Shown here in pieces: positions 57,084 to 64,000 of a stretch of 64,000 nucleotides of DNA. The DNA is taken from the NCBI GenBank assembly GCA_934555825.1, contig CAKTFJ010000001.1, forward strand, positions 1 through 64,000. Reading direction: 5' to 3'. The stretch is from an uncultured Hyphomicrobium sp. Lineage in GTDB: Bacteria > Pseudomonadota > Alphaproteobacteria > Rhizobiales > Hyphomicrobiaceae. The position numbers and the translations under genes are program-made. The notes below the pieces were generated by a model. That model did not search any database and was not told the origin of the DNA. It worked only from the letters and a program-made list of their open reading frames with translations. Each line of letters opens with the position of its first letter. The stretch's first letter is position 1.

Positions 57084-58385
57084 ATGACGAACGGCACGCG
57101 GACCTCCGCTCGCCCGTCGATGGGTGAGATGATGCGTGTCTTTCACCGCATCGGTTGGCTCTCGTTCGGCGGCCCGGCTGGCCAGATCGCTCTTATGCAT
57201 CGGGAGTTGGTCGAGACGAGGCGTTGGCTCGACGAGAAGAGTTATCTCTCCGCTCTCAATTTCTGCATGTTGTTGCCGGGGCCTGAGGCCATGCAACTCG
57301 CAACGTACGCAGGATGGCGATTGCACGGCGTGTTGGGCGGGCTCGTGGCCGGGCTGCTGTTCGTGTTGCCAGGGGCGTTGCTCATATTGGCGTTGGGTTT
57401 CGGCTATGCCGTTTTCGGTCAAGCGCCCTCGGTTGAGGCCTTGTTTCTCGGGATCAAAGCTGCCGTTCTGGCGATCGTCATGCAGGCGCTGGCGCGTGTC
57501 GCGCGCCGATCGCTGGTCGGTCGGCTCGACTGGGTTCTTGCGGGTGCAGCCTTTGCCGGGCTCTTTCTGTTTGCCGTACCTTTTCCGATCATCGTGGCCG
57601 CTGCCTTTCTCATCGGGTTCGTGACGGCGGATCGGACGGAGGCCGATGTGCTTGGCGTGCCGCCGCCAACGGTCCCGCTTTCACGCACGCTTCGCACAGT
57701 TGCAGTCTGGCTCGCGATCTGGGTTCTGCCGTTGGTGGCGGTTGCGCTCGTGTTCGGCCCGACGCACGTGCTGACGACGCTCGCGTTGCTCTATTCGAAG
57801 CTCGCTGTGGTGACGTTCGGTGGCGCTTATGCCGTGCTCACGTTCATGTCGCAGCAAATCGTTGAGGGCTACGGATGGCTCACGGCGGGCGAAATGCTGG
57901 ACGCGCTGGGGCTTGCGGAGACGACGCCGGGGCCGCTCATTCTGGTCGGCGAGTTCGTCGGTCTGCTGGCCGCGTGGCGTCATGGCGGCGGCCCGCCGAT
58001 GCTGATGGGATTTCTCGGCGCAATGGTGGCGCTGTGGGCGACGTTCGTGCCGTGCTTCCTGTGGATCTTTGCTGGCGCGCCCTACATCGAACGGATTACG
58101 CACGAGCCGCGCGTTGCGGGCGCGCTGCGCGCCGTTACGGCGGCCGTCGTCGGCGTGATCTTCAATCTGGCGTTATGGTTCGCGATTCACGTGCTGTTTT
58201 CGAGGGTGGAGCGTGTGGAAGCGTGGCCACTTTCTGTGGGTCTTCCGGATCTCACTTCACTTAACGTCGTGCCGGCGGTTTTGTGCGTGCTGGCGGCGGT
58301 TTTGCTGATCGGCCGAAGGCGTGGCCTCGTCGAGACGTTGGCCGTTTGCGGGCTTTTGAGCCTCGGATGGTCGTTGATCCCGTAA
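57084..58385 (+). CDS. chrA: Chromate transporter (long-chain CHR family)
   Basis: 433 residues with two homologous CHR domains and about 10-12 membrane helices. Domain 1 opens with GWLSFGGPAGQIALMHRELVETRRWLDEK and NFCMLLPGPEAMQLATYAGW; domain 2 with VVTFGGAYAVLTFMSQQIVEGYGWLTAGEMLDALGLAETTPGPLI. These are the ChrA signatures. It exports chromate, or takes up chromate or sulfate in some members; resistance is inferred from family. ATG 57084 has GGAG upstream. Confidence 0.94.
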   Translation: MTNGTRTSARPSMGEMMRVFHRIGWLSFGGPAGQIALMHRELVETRRWLDEKSYLSALNFCMLLPGPEAMQLATYAGWRLHGVLGGLVAGLLFVLPGALLILALGFGYAVFGQAPSVEALFLGIKAAVLAIVMQALARVARRSLVGRLDWVLAGAAFAGLFLFAVPFPIIVAAAFLIGFVTADRTEADVLGVPPPTVPLSRTLRTVAVWLAIWVLPLVAVALVFGPTHVLTTLALLYSKLAVVTFGGAYAVLTFMSQQIVEGYGWLTAGEMLDALGLAETTPGPLILVGEFVGLLAAWRHGGGPPMLMGFLGAMVALWATFVPCFLWIFAGAPYIERITHEPRVAGALRAVTAAVVGVIFNLALWFAIHVLFSRVERVEAWPLSVGLPDLTSLNVVPAVLCVLAAVLLIGRRRGLVETLAVCGLLSLGWSLIP

Positions 58386-58495
58386 CGTGTGTTCACGACG
58401 TTTCGTGCGAATTTCCGTAGTCGGCTTGAAACGACGTGCCCGCTGCCTAGCTTTCTGGGAGGACCGTAACCGGGGGCTATCAGGAGGATCGTGCC

Positions 58496-58819
58496 ATGGC
58501 CTTGGGTTACCCTATGGGAATAAACGCTCTCACGGGCTTCACGGCGGTGCTGGTGATGTTCGCCTGGGCGGGGCCTGCAGACGCACGCATCAAGTGCGTG
58601 AACGGAAACCAGATCGTGCAAGGCTCGCCGCTCGCGACGCCCTATTGCCAGGACGAACTTGTCGCGCAGGTGGCGCGCGAGCACGGCATGAAGGTGTCGG
58701 GTTCGGCGGTCCGCAACAATCCGAATGTGAAGCGCGACGTGTGCCGCTTCGTGGGGCGCGACATCCGAATTCAGCTCGCCTGCATCGACGCCAACAGTAT
58801 GGGGCGGCGGCGCTTCTGA
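58496..58819 (+). CDS. Small secreted Cys-containing protein
   Basis: 107 residues. Signal peptide ends near ...AGPADA. Mature part starts RIKCVNGNQIVQGSPLATPYCQDE and ends with DVCRFVGRDIRIQLACIDANS, with four Cys that could form two disulfides. The pattern recurs in Hyphomicrobiales as an unnamed secreted family, as far as I recall. AGGAGG-type sequence (GGAGGAT) lies before ATG. A hairpin separates it from the convergent bactofilin gene. Confidence 0.65.
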   Translation: MALGYPMGINALTGFTAVLVMFAWAGPADARIKCVNGNQIVQGSPLATPYCQDELVAQVAREHGMKVSGSAVRNNPNVKRDVCRFVGRDIRIQLACIDANSMGRRRF

Positions 58820-58842
58820 TCTAAGTCGTTTCGCAAACGCAA

Positions 58843-58871
58843 ACGCGCGCGGAGGATATTTCCGCGCGCGT
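58843..58871. terminator. Hairpin between convergent genes
   Basis: A perfect 11 bp stem, 58843-58853 with 58861-58871, loop 7 nt, in the 83 nt gap between two convergent genes. There is no strong T-run, so termination is inferred from position. Confidence 0.5.
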
Positions 58872-58902
58872 ATGAGCGATTGGAAGCAACTGTGCGGCCG
58901 GA

Positions 58903-59424
58903 TCAGCCGGTCGTCTGGTCGGTCGCGTTGGCGTAGCTCTCGACATCCAGATTGGGCGTGACTTCCGAGACGTCGCGCGCGCGGCGCACGCGGCCGTCGA
59001 ACATGGCGCCTTCGGAGATCGCAAGCGACTGGTGGAAGATGTCGCCTTCGACTTGAGCGGTGGGGTGCAGGATGACGTTGCGGGCCTTGATGGCGCCGCG
59101 GACGCCGCCGCGGACTTCGATGGCGTCGGCGGAGACGGTACCGATGACCGAGCCTTCCTCGCCGATCACGACTTCCTTGCCGTTCACGTCGCCGCGCACG
59201 TCACCGTCGATCTGCAATTTGTTCTGCGAGACGATGATGATCTTCTGGCCGAGGATGGCGAGGTCCGTGCCGATGACCGATTGGCCCATGGTGACGGCTG
59301 GGCCGAAGGGCGACGTCCGACCGTTGCCGTTCGGGACGGCTGGAGGTGTGGGCGGCGCCAACTCCGTGGCGGTAGGTGGCAACGGTGGCTTCGGCAGTTC
59401 CGAATTTGAGCCGCGACTGAACAC
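58903..59424 (-). CDS. Bactofilin
   Basis: 173 residues from GTG 59424 with GGGGAG 7 nt upstream. A Pro-rich N-terminal tail (about 1-50) is followed by a bactofilin beta-helix core: GTDLAILGQKIIIVSQNKLQIDGDVRGDVNGKEVVIGEEGSVIGTVSADAIEVRGGV as successive six-residue rungs, then GEIFHQSLAI-like DIFHQSLAISEGAMFDG. Bactofilins polymerise without nucleotides and shape the envelope and stalks; location at a budding site would be inference. Confidence 0.88.
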   Translation of the reverse strand: MFSRGSNSELPKPPLPPTATELAPPTPPAVPNGNGRTSPFGPAVTMGQSVIGTDLAILGQKIIIVSQNKLQIDGDVRGDVNGKEVVIGEEGSVIGTVSADAIEVRGGVRGAIKARNVILHPTAQVEGDIFHQSLAISEGAMFDGRVRRARDVSEVTPNLDVESYANATDQTTG

Positions 59425-59572
59425 GCTAAATCTCCCCTGATACGCAGGCAACCGGTTAGCACTATGGAGCCAATTACGGCTACGTAGAGGAAATTTGTCG
59501 TTAATCGGTTTATGACAGCCGCCGTGTCGCGGCATGGACACGGGGCCGACTGCTGAGCCTGGCGGCGCGATG

Positions 59573-59974
59573 TTACTCTTTGGCCCCGAGTTCTCCGGTC
59601 AGGAACTGGGCGCGGCCGTGCCCGAATGACCAATCCTCGTCGGTGTTCTCGATGAACGAAACGACGATGTCGCTCGGTGCGATGGCGCAGCTTTTTTCCA
59701 GCTCTTCCGCGAGCAGACGATAGAAGGTCTCTTTCGCCTCGCGCCCGCGGGGGCGGCTCGTGACCTGAAGGAACACGACCTTCTCGGTGCGTGGAATGCA
59801 GAGCCCGGTATCCTCCACGATGAGACGCGAGGGCTTATGCTCGTGGACGATCTGATAGCGGTCGCGTTCTGGCACCTTGAAGGCGTCGAGCATTGCGCGG
59901 TGAGCGGCGTCGAGCAGCGTTTGAAGCTCGGCGTCGGAGCGGCCTTCGATGAGGTCGAAGCGGAGTAGGGGCAT
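59573..59974 (-). CDS. Tautomerase-family protein
   Basis: 133 residues beginning MPLLRFDL, with Pro2 available as the N-terminal catalytic base after Met removal. The chain has the beta-alpha-beta pattern of 4-oxalocrotonate-tautomerase-like proteins (LQTLLDAAHRAMLDAFKVPERDRYQIV, VVFLQVTSR, DIVVSFIENTDEDWSFG, the last like the MIF/CaaD subgroup). Substrate unknown. Confidence 0.8.
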   Translation of the reverse strand: MPLLRFDLIEGRSDAELQTLLDAAHRAMLDAFKVPERDRYQIVHEHKPSRLIVEDTGLCIPRTEKVVFLQVTSRPRGREAKETFYRLLAEELEKSCAIAPSDIVVSFIENTDEDWSFGHGRAQFLTGELGAKE

Positions 59975-60170
59975 TGTGCAGCCTCGGTTGATGCGGGTCG
60001 ATCAGAGAAAGAGTTTAACGCCTAGTTGCAGGGAGACGGCACGACAATCGGTCATTGTTCCATCTCTCTGCGTGAGCCCTGCTTCCAGCTAATCCCGATG
60101 GACGCGCGTTCGAGGGCGTGCGATATGCAGATCGCAGGCTGTCGTGTCTTTGCGTTTGGCTGGAGGCACT

Positions 60171-60593
60171 ATGTTCAGCACTTGTATTCCCCGAAATCTC
60201 AGCCGGATCGTTTGCGCCGCGACTGCGGCGCTTATCATGGGCTCGGCCTTGCCACCCGCCCACGCGGCGAACGACGAAAATCCGCAAGTTGCCGTCGGCG
60301 CGACGACGACGCTCGAACTCGATGGCAATCCCTCGACCGGGTATCGCTGGGTGCTGGACGTGGCAGCGAGCGACAACACCGAAATCGTGACTGTCGAGGA
60401 TGCCGGCTACGCCAAGCCCAACGCTGAGCCGGGCAAGCGCCCGGTGCTCGGCGCGCCGTCCAAGCAGCGGTTTCAGGTGACCGGCGTTTCGCCCGGAGAG
60501 GCGATGCTGGTGTTCTACTACGTGAGATCGGGCGACGAAGCGCCGAGCAAGACGCAAGAGTTTCTGGTCGAAGTGATCGGCGGAAGCGAATAG
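60171..60593 (+). CDS. Chagasin-type protease inhibitor (I42)
   Basis: 140 residues. Signal peptide to ...LPPAHAAND, periplasmic or secreted. The inhibitory loop is intact: LDGNPSTGYRWVL fits the NPTTGY signature of chagasin/ICP inhibitors of papain-like cysteine proteases. Further strands: VGATTTLEL, KQRFQVTGVSPGEAMLVFYY. No papain-like protease is in the window, so the target is unknown; outside enemies or an own enzyme are both possible. A diverged relative follows 128 nt later. Confidence 0.85.
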   Translation: MFSTCIPRNLSRIVCAATAALIMGSALPPAHAANDENPQVAVGATTTLELDGNPSTGYRWVLDVAASDNTEIVTVEDAGYAKPNAEPGKRPVLGAPSKQRFQVTGVSPGEAMLVFYYVRSGDEAPSKTQEFLVEVIGGSE

Positions 60594-60721
60594 GGCGAAA
60601 GCGTGGATTATCGCCTGTTTCCGGCCATTGCGTCCGGATGGATTGTGCCGACTCGCGCCTTCATGCGACGACCATAGCGCCCGCGATCGTGTGGGCGGCT
60701 TTGGAGCGCAGGGGCGGCAGT

Positions 60722-61045
60722 ATGGCCTCGACGGTATTCGGTTTCCGGTCCTTCTTTGTCGTGTGGCTGATCGTTGTGGCGCTCATGCTTGCGCTCGTGC
60801 GGCCCGGCTATGCCGGCGACGGCACGGTGCTGCATGTGGGCGAGGCGACGGAGTTGGTCCTCAATGGTGATGGCTGGGTGTTCGACAAAGGCAAGGGGCG
60901 GAATGCGGGTCTCGTGGCCGTGCAGAACGCCGGAGGATCGGGAGCTACGCGGTTCGTTGTGCGCGGGCTCAAGACCGGGCAAGTGGAGCTTGTGTTTCGC
61001 AGCGGGCCGAAGAGGTTCCGCGCGCATATCGACGTTCTCAACTGA
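60722..61045 (+). CDS. Secreted protein resembling a degenerate chagasin
   Basis: 107 residues from ATG 60722; signal peptide to ...RPGYAGDG. The mature part aligns by eye with the preceding inhibitor: VLHVGEATELVLNGDG for VAVGATTTLELDGNP, ATRFVVRGLKTGQVELVF for KQRFQVTGVSPGEAMLVF, and a final RAHIDVL for FLVEVI. The STGY loop is absent. It is probably a diverged duplicate that has lost the inhibitory loop, or an independent protein of the same fold. Function unknown. Confidence 0.6.
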   Translation: MASTVFGFRSFFVVWLIVVALMLALVRPGYAGDGTVLHVGEATELVLNGDGWVFDKGKGRNAGLVAVQNAGGSGATRFVVRGLKTGQVELVFRSGPKRFRAHIDVLN

Positions 61046-61114
61046 GGCCGATTTCGGCTGATGTCGGATCGCGCCAGCCTATAAGGGTGCGCGGCTTTTC
61101 TCCTTCTTGCTCAC

Positions 61115-61145
61115 AAAATCAAAAGGGGCTGCCTAAGGCAGCCCC
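61115..61145 (-). terminator. Minus-strand terminator after the micro-ORF
   Basis: A perfect 9 bp stem, 61125-61133 with 61137-61145, loop of 3 nt. On the minus strand it is followed by TTTTGATTTT. It suits a transcript coming from the micro-ORF or the OYE gene. Confidence 0.8.
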
Positions 61146-61206
61146 CCGTGAGATTTCGGCGGCGTTTGCCGGCGATTGTGGCGCCGGAGCCGCTTGTCAC
61201 TTGTAC

Positions 61207-61284
61207 CTAAGCGGCGCCCAGAGGCAGATCCGGCTTCGACCCAAGTGACCGCGACATCGCCGTCCTCAAGATCCCACTCGACAT
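61207..61284 (-). CDS. Micro-ORF of 25 codons with ideal ribosome binding site
   Basis: Encodes MSSGILRTAMSRSLGSKPDL then five more residues ending GAA. AAGGAGGTGAT (61298 to 61288) is a full match to the anti-Shine-Dalgarno sequence, with 7 nt between GGAGG and ATG. A terminator lies about 60 nt after the stop codon. The product is basic and has no recognised family, so it could be a small protein, a leader peptide, or an RNA with a translated part. Frames on either side stay open in this area, so the real product is not certain. Confidence 0.4.
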   Translation of the reverse strand: MSSGILRTAMSRSLGSKPDLPLGAA

Positions 61285-61392
61285 CGGATCACCTCCTTCC
61301 AGTTGTTGAACGATGGGTGAAGCGTGCCATGCTTCGCGGGAAATGCAAAGTTACGTTTTGGATAGCTTCTGCAACCGGTTGGCGGGTCGGAT

Positions 61393-62526
61393 TCAGGCTG
61401 CAGTGACGGTCCCGTCCCAACGTGGGTAATCGACGTAGCCGCCGGCACCGCCGCCGTAGAACGTTGCCTGATCGCCCTCGGCTAGCGGCGCGCCGTCGCG
61501 GAGGCGCTCGACGAGATCGGGGTTGGCGATGAAGGGACGTCCGAAGCAGATGAGGTCGGCCAAATTCTTGCGGCGCGCTTCGCGTGCGAGATCGAGATCG
61601 TAGCCGTTGTTGGCGATGTAAGCGCCGTTGAACGCTTTGCGGAGTTTCTGCAAGTCGAAGCCGCCTTCGGGCGTACGCGTGCCGCCGGTGTCTCCTTCGA
61701 TGACGTGGATGTAGGCGAGGCCGAACGGATTGAGCTGATCAATCAGCGAGAGGTAGACGGGCTCGGGGTTCGAGTCGCCCGTGTCGCCGAAAGTCGTGAG
61801 CGGGGAGAGGCGGATGCCGACGCGGTCTCCACCCCAGACTTTGGTGACGGCTTCCGTGACCTCAACCACGATGCGCGTGCGGTTCTCGATCGAGCCGCCG
61901 TAGCGGTCCGTGCGCTTGTTCGATTTGTCGGCGAGGAACTGTTGCAGCAGGTAGCCGTTGGCGGCGTGGATTTCGACGCCGTCGAACCCCGCATCTTTTG
62001 CAAGCTGGGCTGCGTGCGCGTAGTCGGCGACGATGCCGGGGATCTCGTCGGTTTCGAGCGCGCGGGGCGTGACGTGTGGCTTAAAGCCTTCGTTCGTGAA
62101 GGCCTGACCTTCGGGGCGCACGGCACTTGGCGCGACGGGAAGCGCACCGCCGGGCTGGATGTCGGGATGCGAGATGCGGCCCACGTGCCAGAGCTGAAGG
62201 AAGATGCGGCCGCCCTTGTCGTGCACGGCTTTTGTCGTGAGCTTCCATCCTTCGGCCTGCTCGGCTGTCCAGATGCCGGGCGTCAGAACGTAGCCTTTGG
62301 CGGAGGGTGAGATGTTGGTGGCTTCCGCGATCAAGAGACCGGCGCTTGCGCGCTGAGCATAGTATGTGGCCTGCAGCTCTCCGGGGACGCCGTTTTCATC
62401 GGCGCGCGAGCGGGTGAGCGGCGCCATCACGATGCGGTTCGCGAGCGTGTAGGGGCCGAGCGCCACGGGGTTGAAGAGATCGGTGCCGGCAACGGCGGAG
62501 GCCGGGGTGACGGTTTCAGAAGCCAT
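61393..62526 (-). CDS. Alkene reductase (Old Yellow Enzyme family)
   Basis: FMN- and NAD(P)H-dependent reductase of electron-poor alkenes, nitro compounds or maleimides. 377 residues. TIM barrel with NRIVMAPLTRSRAD near residue 30, LQLWHVGRISHP, FDGVEIHAANGYLLQQFLADKSN then RTDRYGGSIENR (the FMN and substrate His/Asn pair in HAAN), and a C-terminal LADLICFGRPFIANPDLVERL. ATG 62526 gives the family length. Upstream and divergent lies a glutathione peroxidase, so both may belong to an oxidative or electrophile stress response. Confidence 0.94.
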   Translation of the reverse strand: MASETVTPASAVAGTDLFNPVALGPYTLANRIVMAPLTRSRADENGVPGELQATYYAQRASAGLLIAEATNISPSAKGYVLTPGIWTAEQAEGWKLTTKAVHDKGGRIFLQLWHVGRISHPDIQPGGALPVAPSAVRPEGQAFTNEGFKPHVTPRALETDEIPGIVADYAHAAQLAKDAGFDGVEIHAANGYLLQQFLADKSNKRTDRYGGSIENRTRIVVEVTEAVTKVWGGDRVGIRLSPLTTFGDTGDSNPEPVYLSLIDQLNPFGLAYIHVIEGDTGGTRTPEGGFDLQKLRKAFNGAYIANNGYDLDLAREARRKNLADLICFGRPFIANPDLVERLRDGAPLAEGDQATFYGGGAGGYVDYPRWDGTVTAA

Positions 62527-62693
62527 GGGATTTTCCAGTGTGTTGGTGGGATCGGAGAACAACTGATGGGATGAAACGCTCGGTCGCATTTGGTGCCTCG
62601 AGGCCCAAGGTGCAAGGCGGGGGTTCCTTGCGTGTGTCCGACAGCCTACATTCAAGGGCGATCTGCGATCCAATCGGAAGGAGCGATAAGCAA

Positions 62694-63284
62694 ATGAAAA
62701 AGCTCGCAACCTTTGCTGCGCTCGTCGCCGCGCCGCTCGGACTCGCTGCTGGGGCCGTCTCAGCCGACGACACCGCACAGAAAACTGCCTGGGATTTTGA
62801 ATTCACGTCCATCGATGGCCGGCCGATGCCGCTCGCGGACTATCGCGGCCAGGTGTTGCTCGTCGTAAATACCGCCTCGATGTGCGGGTTCACGAAGCAG
62901 TACGCGGGGCTTCAGGCGCTGCATGAAAAGTACGAAGCGCAGGGCTTCAAAATTGTGGGAGTGCCGTCGAACGATTTCGGCTCACAGGAGCCGAAGGCGG
63001 CGGGTGAGATCAAGGATTTCTGTGAGACGACGTTTGGTATCACGTTCCCGATGACCGATAAGTATGAGGTCACGGGGACGGGTGCACATCCGTTCTATGC
63101 GTGGGCGCGTGAAGAGCTGGGCTGGCTTAACGCGCCGAAGTGGAACTTCCACAAGTATCTCGTCGGCCGCGACGGTGCGCTGGTGACAAGTTTCTTTTCG
63201 CAGACGGCACCGGAGTCGGAGAAGGTGATCCGCGCGGTGGAAGCTGAACTTGCGAAAGCGAAGGATCAGGCGGCGTTGCGATAA
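62694..63284 (+). CDS. Secreted glutathione-peroxidase-family protein (Cys type)
   Basis: Reduces peroxides in the periplasm, usually with thioredoxin- or glutathione-type donors. 196 residues: signal peptide to ...GAVSADDTAQ; active-site Cys in VNTASMCGFTKQYAGL; WNFHKYLVGRDG near the end. The second motif is VPSNDFGSQEP: the Gln of the usual NQFGxQEP is Asp here, so the Cys-Gln-Trp triad is changed. ATG 62694 has GGAAGGAG 11 nt upstream. Divergent from the OYE gene. Confidence 0.92.
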   Translation: MKKLATFAALVAAPLGLAAGAVSADDTAQKTAWDFEFTSIDGRPMPLADYRGQVLLVVNTASMCGFTKQYAGLQALHEKYEAQGFKIVGVPSNDFGSQEPKAAGEIKDFCETTFGITFPMTDKYEVTGTGAHPFYAWAREELGWLNAPKWNFHKYLVGRDGALVTSFFSQTAPESEKVIRAVEAELAKAKDQAALR

Positions 63285-63285
63285 C

Positions 63286-63756
63286 TTAGTGGCGTACGAC
63301 GTCGATTGTCGGGACGGCGAGATCGATGGCGGCGAGCGCGTGGTCGCTGGATTGCTCCGTGCCAACGAAATCGCCTCGGATCGCTTTCAGCGCATAGCGT
63401 TCCTGCTCGATCTCGTAGCTTGTGCGGTAGCCGAGGCGGCGGAGCACGGGGACCGGCGGGCACCAACCTTGCACGGCATGTTGGAACAGAAAGAGTGTGA
63501 CGAGGGCAGGAAGCACAAGCCAATAGGGATGAGCAAGGAAGCCGAGCGCAACGCCTATGAAGGCGAGGGTCGAGGCGTTGGCCTCGATAGCTCGCTCGAT
63601 GTCCCACTCTTCATCCAGCTCGATGAGACGTTCCTCGATCTGGGCGGGCCTTAGTGCGAACCGCTGCACACGTTCTCTCGTTTCCGACGCAATTCGCGCG
63701 TTGATCGACGGCTCAGTGTGCGCGGGGACGCGATCTTTCGTCGTTGCTACAGCCAT
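63286..63756 (-). CDS. DUF2892-like (YgaP-type) membrane protein
   Basis: 156 residues. A long basic/acidic helical N-terminus (RVQRFALRPAQIEERLIELDEEWDIERAIEANASTLAFIG in two helices) leads to two membrane helices (FIGVALGFLAHPYWLVLPALVTLFLFQHAVQG) and a C-terminal soluble end WCPPVPVLRRLGYRTSYEIEQERYALK. The membrane part matches the DUF2892/YgaP transmembrane domain. It is convergent with the peroxidase gene (2 nt between stops). Confidence 0.75.
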   Translation of the reverse strand: MAVATTKDRVPAHTEPSINARIASETRERVQRFALRPAQIEERLIELDEEWDIERAIEANASTLAFIGVALGFLAHPYWLVLPALVTLFLFQHAVQGWCPPVPVLRRLGYRTSYEIEQERYALKAIRGDFVGTEQSSDHALAAIDLAVPTIDVVRH

Positions 63757-64000
63757 CGTGGGCGCTCCTAAAAATCCGATAGCGTCAGATCTTCCTGGAA
63801 ACGCCAGGTTGCGTGCCTCGGTTCCCGAGGGGTGGACGAGGCCGTGGGGATGGCTTCAAGTCTCGGGCGTCAGGTCTGTGGGGCTGCCAGCGGAAGGCCG
63901 TCCCCCTCTTAAGTCTGGCTGCCGAGCAGAACGATGCCGCTTCCGCCGACTATGCACGATCCGTCGTGTCGGCCGGATTTCGTGCGTCGGCGCGCAAAAG

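Noticed and set aside
61282..61300. Match to the 3' end of 16S rRNA (GGATCACCTCCTT)
   Set aside because: Only 13 nt match and nothing rRNA-like flanks it; it is simply an ideal Shine-Dalgarno sequence on the minus strand.

Overview
The window is a high-GC stretch of chromosome from an alphaproteobacterium, most likely of the order Hyphomicrobiales and possibly near Hyphomicrobium. The placement rests on gene content and order (tol-pal with ybgC, cpoB, tilS, ftsH, folP and glmM; a eukaryote-like class I aldolase; a DUF4164-like protein / putative 6S RNA / fau block) and on CtrA-type TTAA-N7-TTAA sites. No sequence search could be run, so genus-level placement is inference. No tRNA, rRNA, CRISPR array or prophage was seen.

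Layout. 0-1.7 kb: the edge of an IS1595-family element and an AT-richer orphan ORF, the only clearly foreign-looking part. 1.7-15 kb: housekeeping genes (pyrG, secG, tpiA, a PpiD-type foldase, trpE) and a minus-strand run of an inverse autotransporter, an inositol-phosphatase-family enzyme, a Sel1-repeat protein and a ThiE-like protein. 15-25.5 kb: an L,D-transpeptidase, class I aldolase, yebC, a YmdB-type phosphoesterase, fau with a putative 6S RNA, gap, and small membrane or stress proteins. 25.5-46.7 kb: the Holliday-junction genes ruvC and ruvA, separated from ruvB by three unrelated genes, then a cell-envelope block: ybgC, a carbonic anhydrase, tolQRAB, two tiny paralogous lipoproteins, pal, a second OmpA-domain protein, cpoB, tilS, ftsH, folP, glmM. 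46.7-64 kb: an outer-membrane barrel, a MuiA-like protein, purA, GNAT, Nudix, a phosphoesterase, a patatin, an XRE regulator, an RlpA-like protein, a chromate transporter, bactofilin, tautomerase, a chagasin-type inhibitor with a diverged neighbour, an Old Yellow Enzyme, a secreted glutathione peroxidase and a DUF2892-like membrane protein.

How the genes work together. The centre is an envelope-constriction module (Tol-Pal, CpoB, YbgC) with extra envelope proteins (L,D-transpeptidase, RlpA-like, bactofilin, OMP) in the same window. A perfect CtrA-type box lies between tolB and the twin small lipoproteins, and a near-perfect one lies before the outer-membrane barrel gene. Both suggest cell-cycle control of envelope proteins.

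The least explained material is (i) the tandem 44- and 40-residue lipoproteins 36584-36882, (ii) two families of structured dispersed repeats (A: four copies; B: two copies with compensatory base changes and a built-in terminator), (iii) the Pal-like second OmpA protein, (iv) the pair of chagasin-like secreted proteins, and (v) a 25-codon micro-ORF with an ideal ribosome binding site at 61207-61284.
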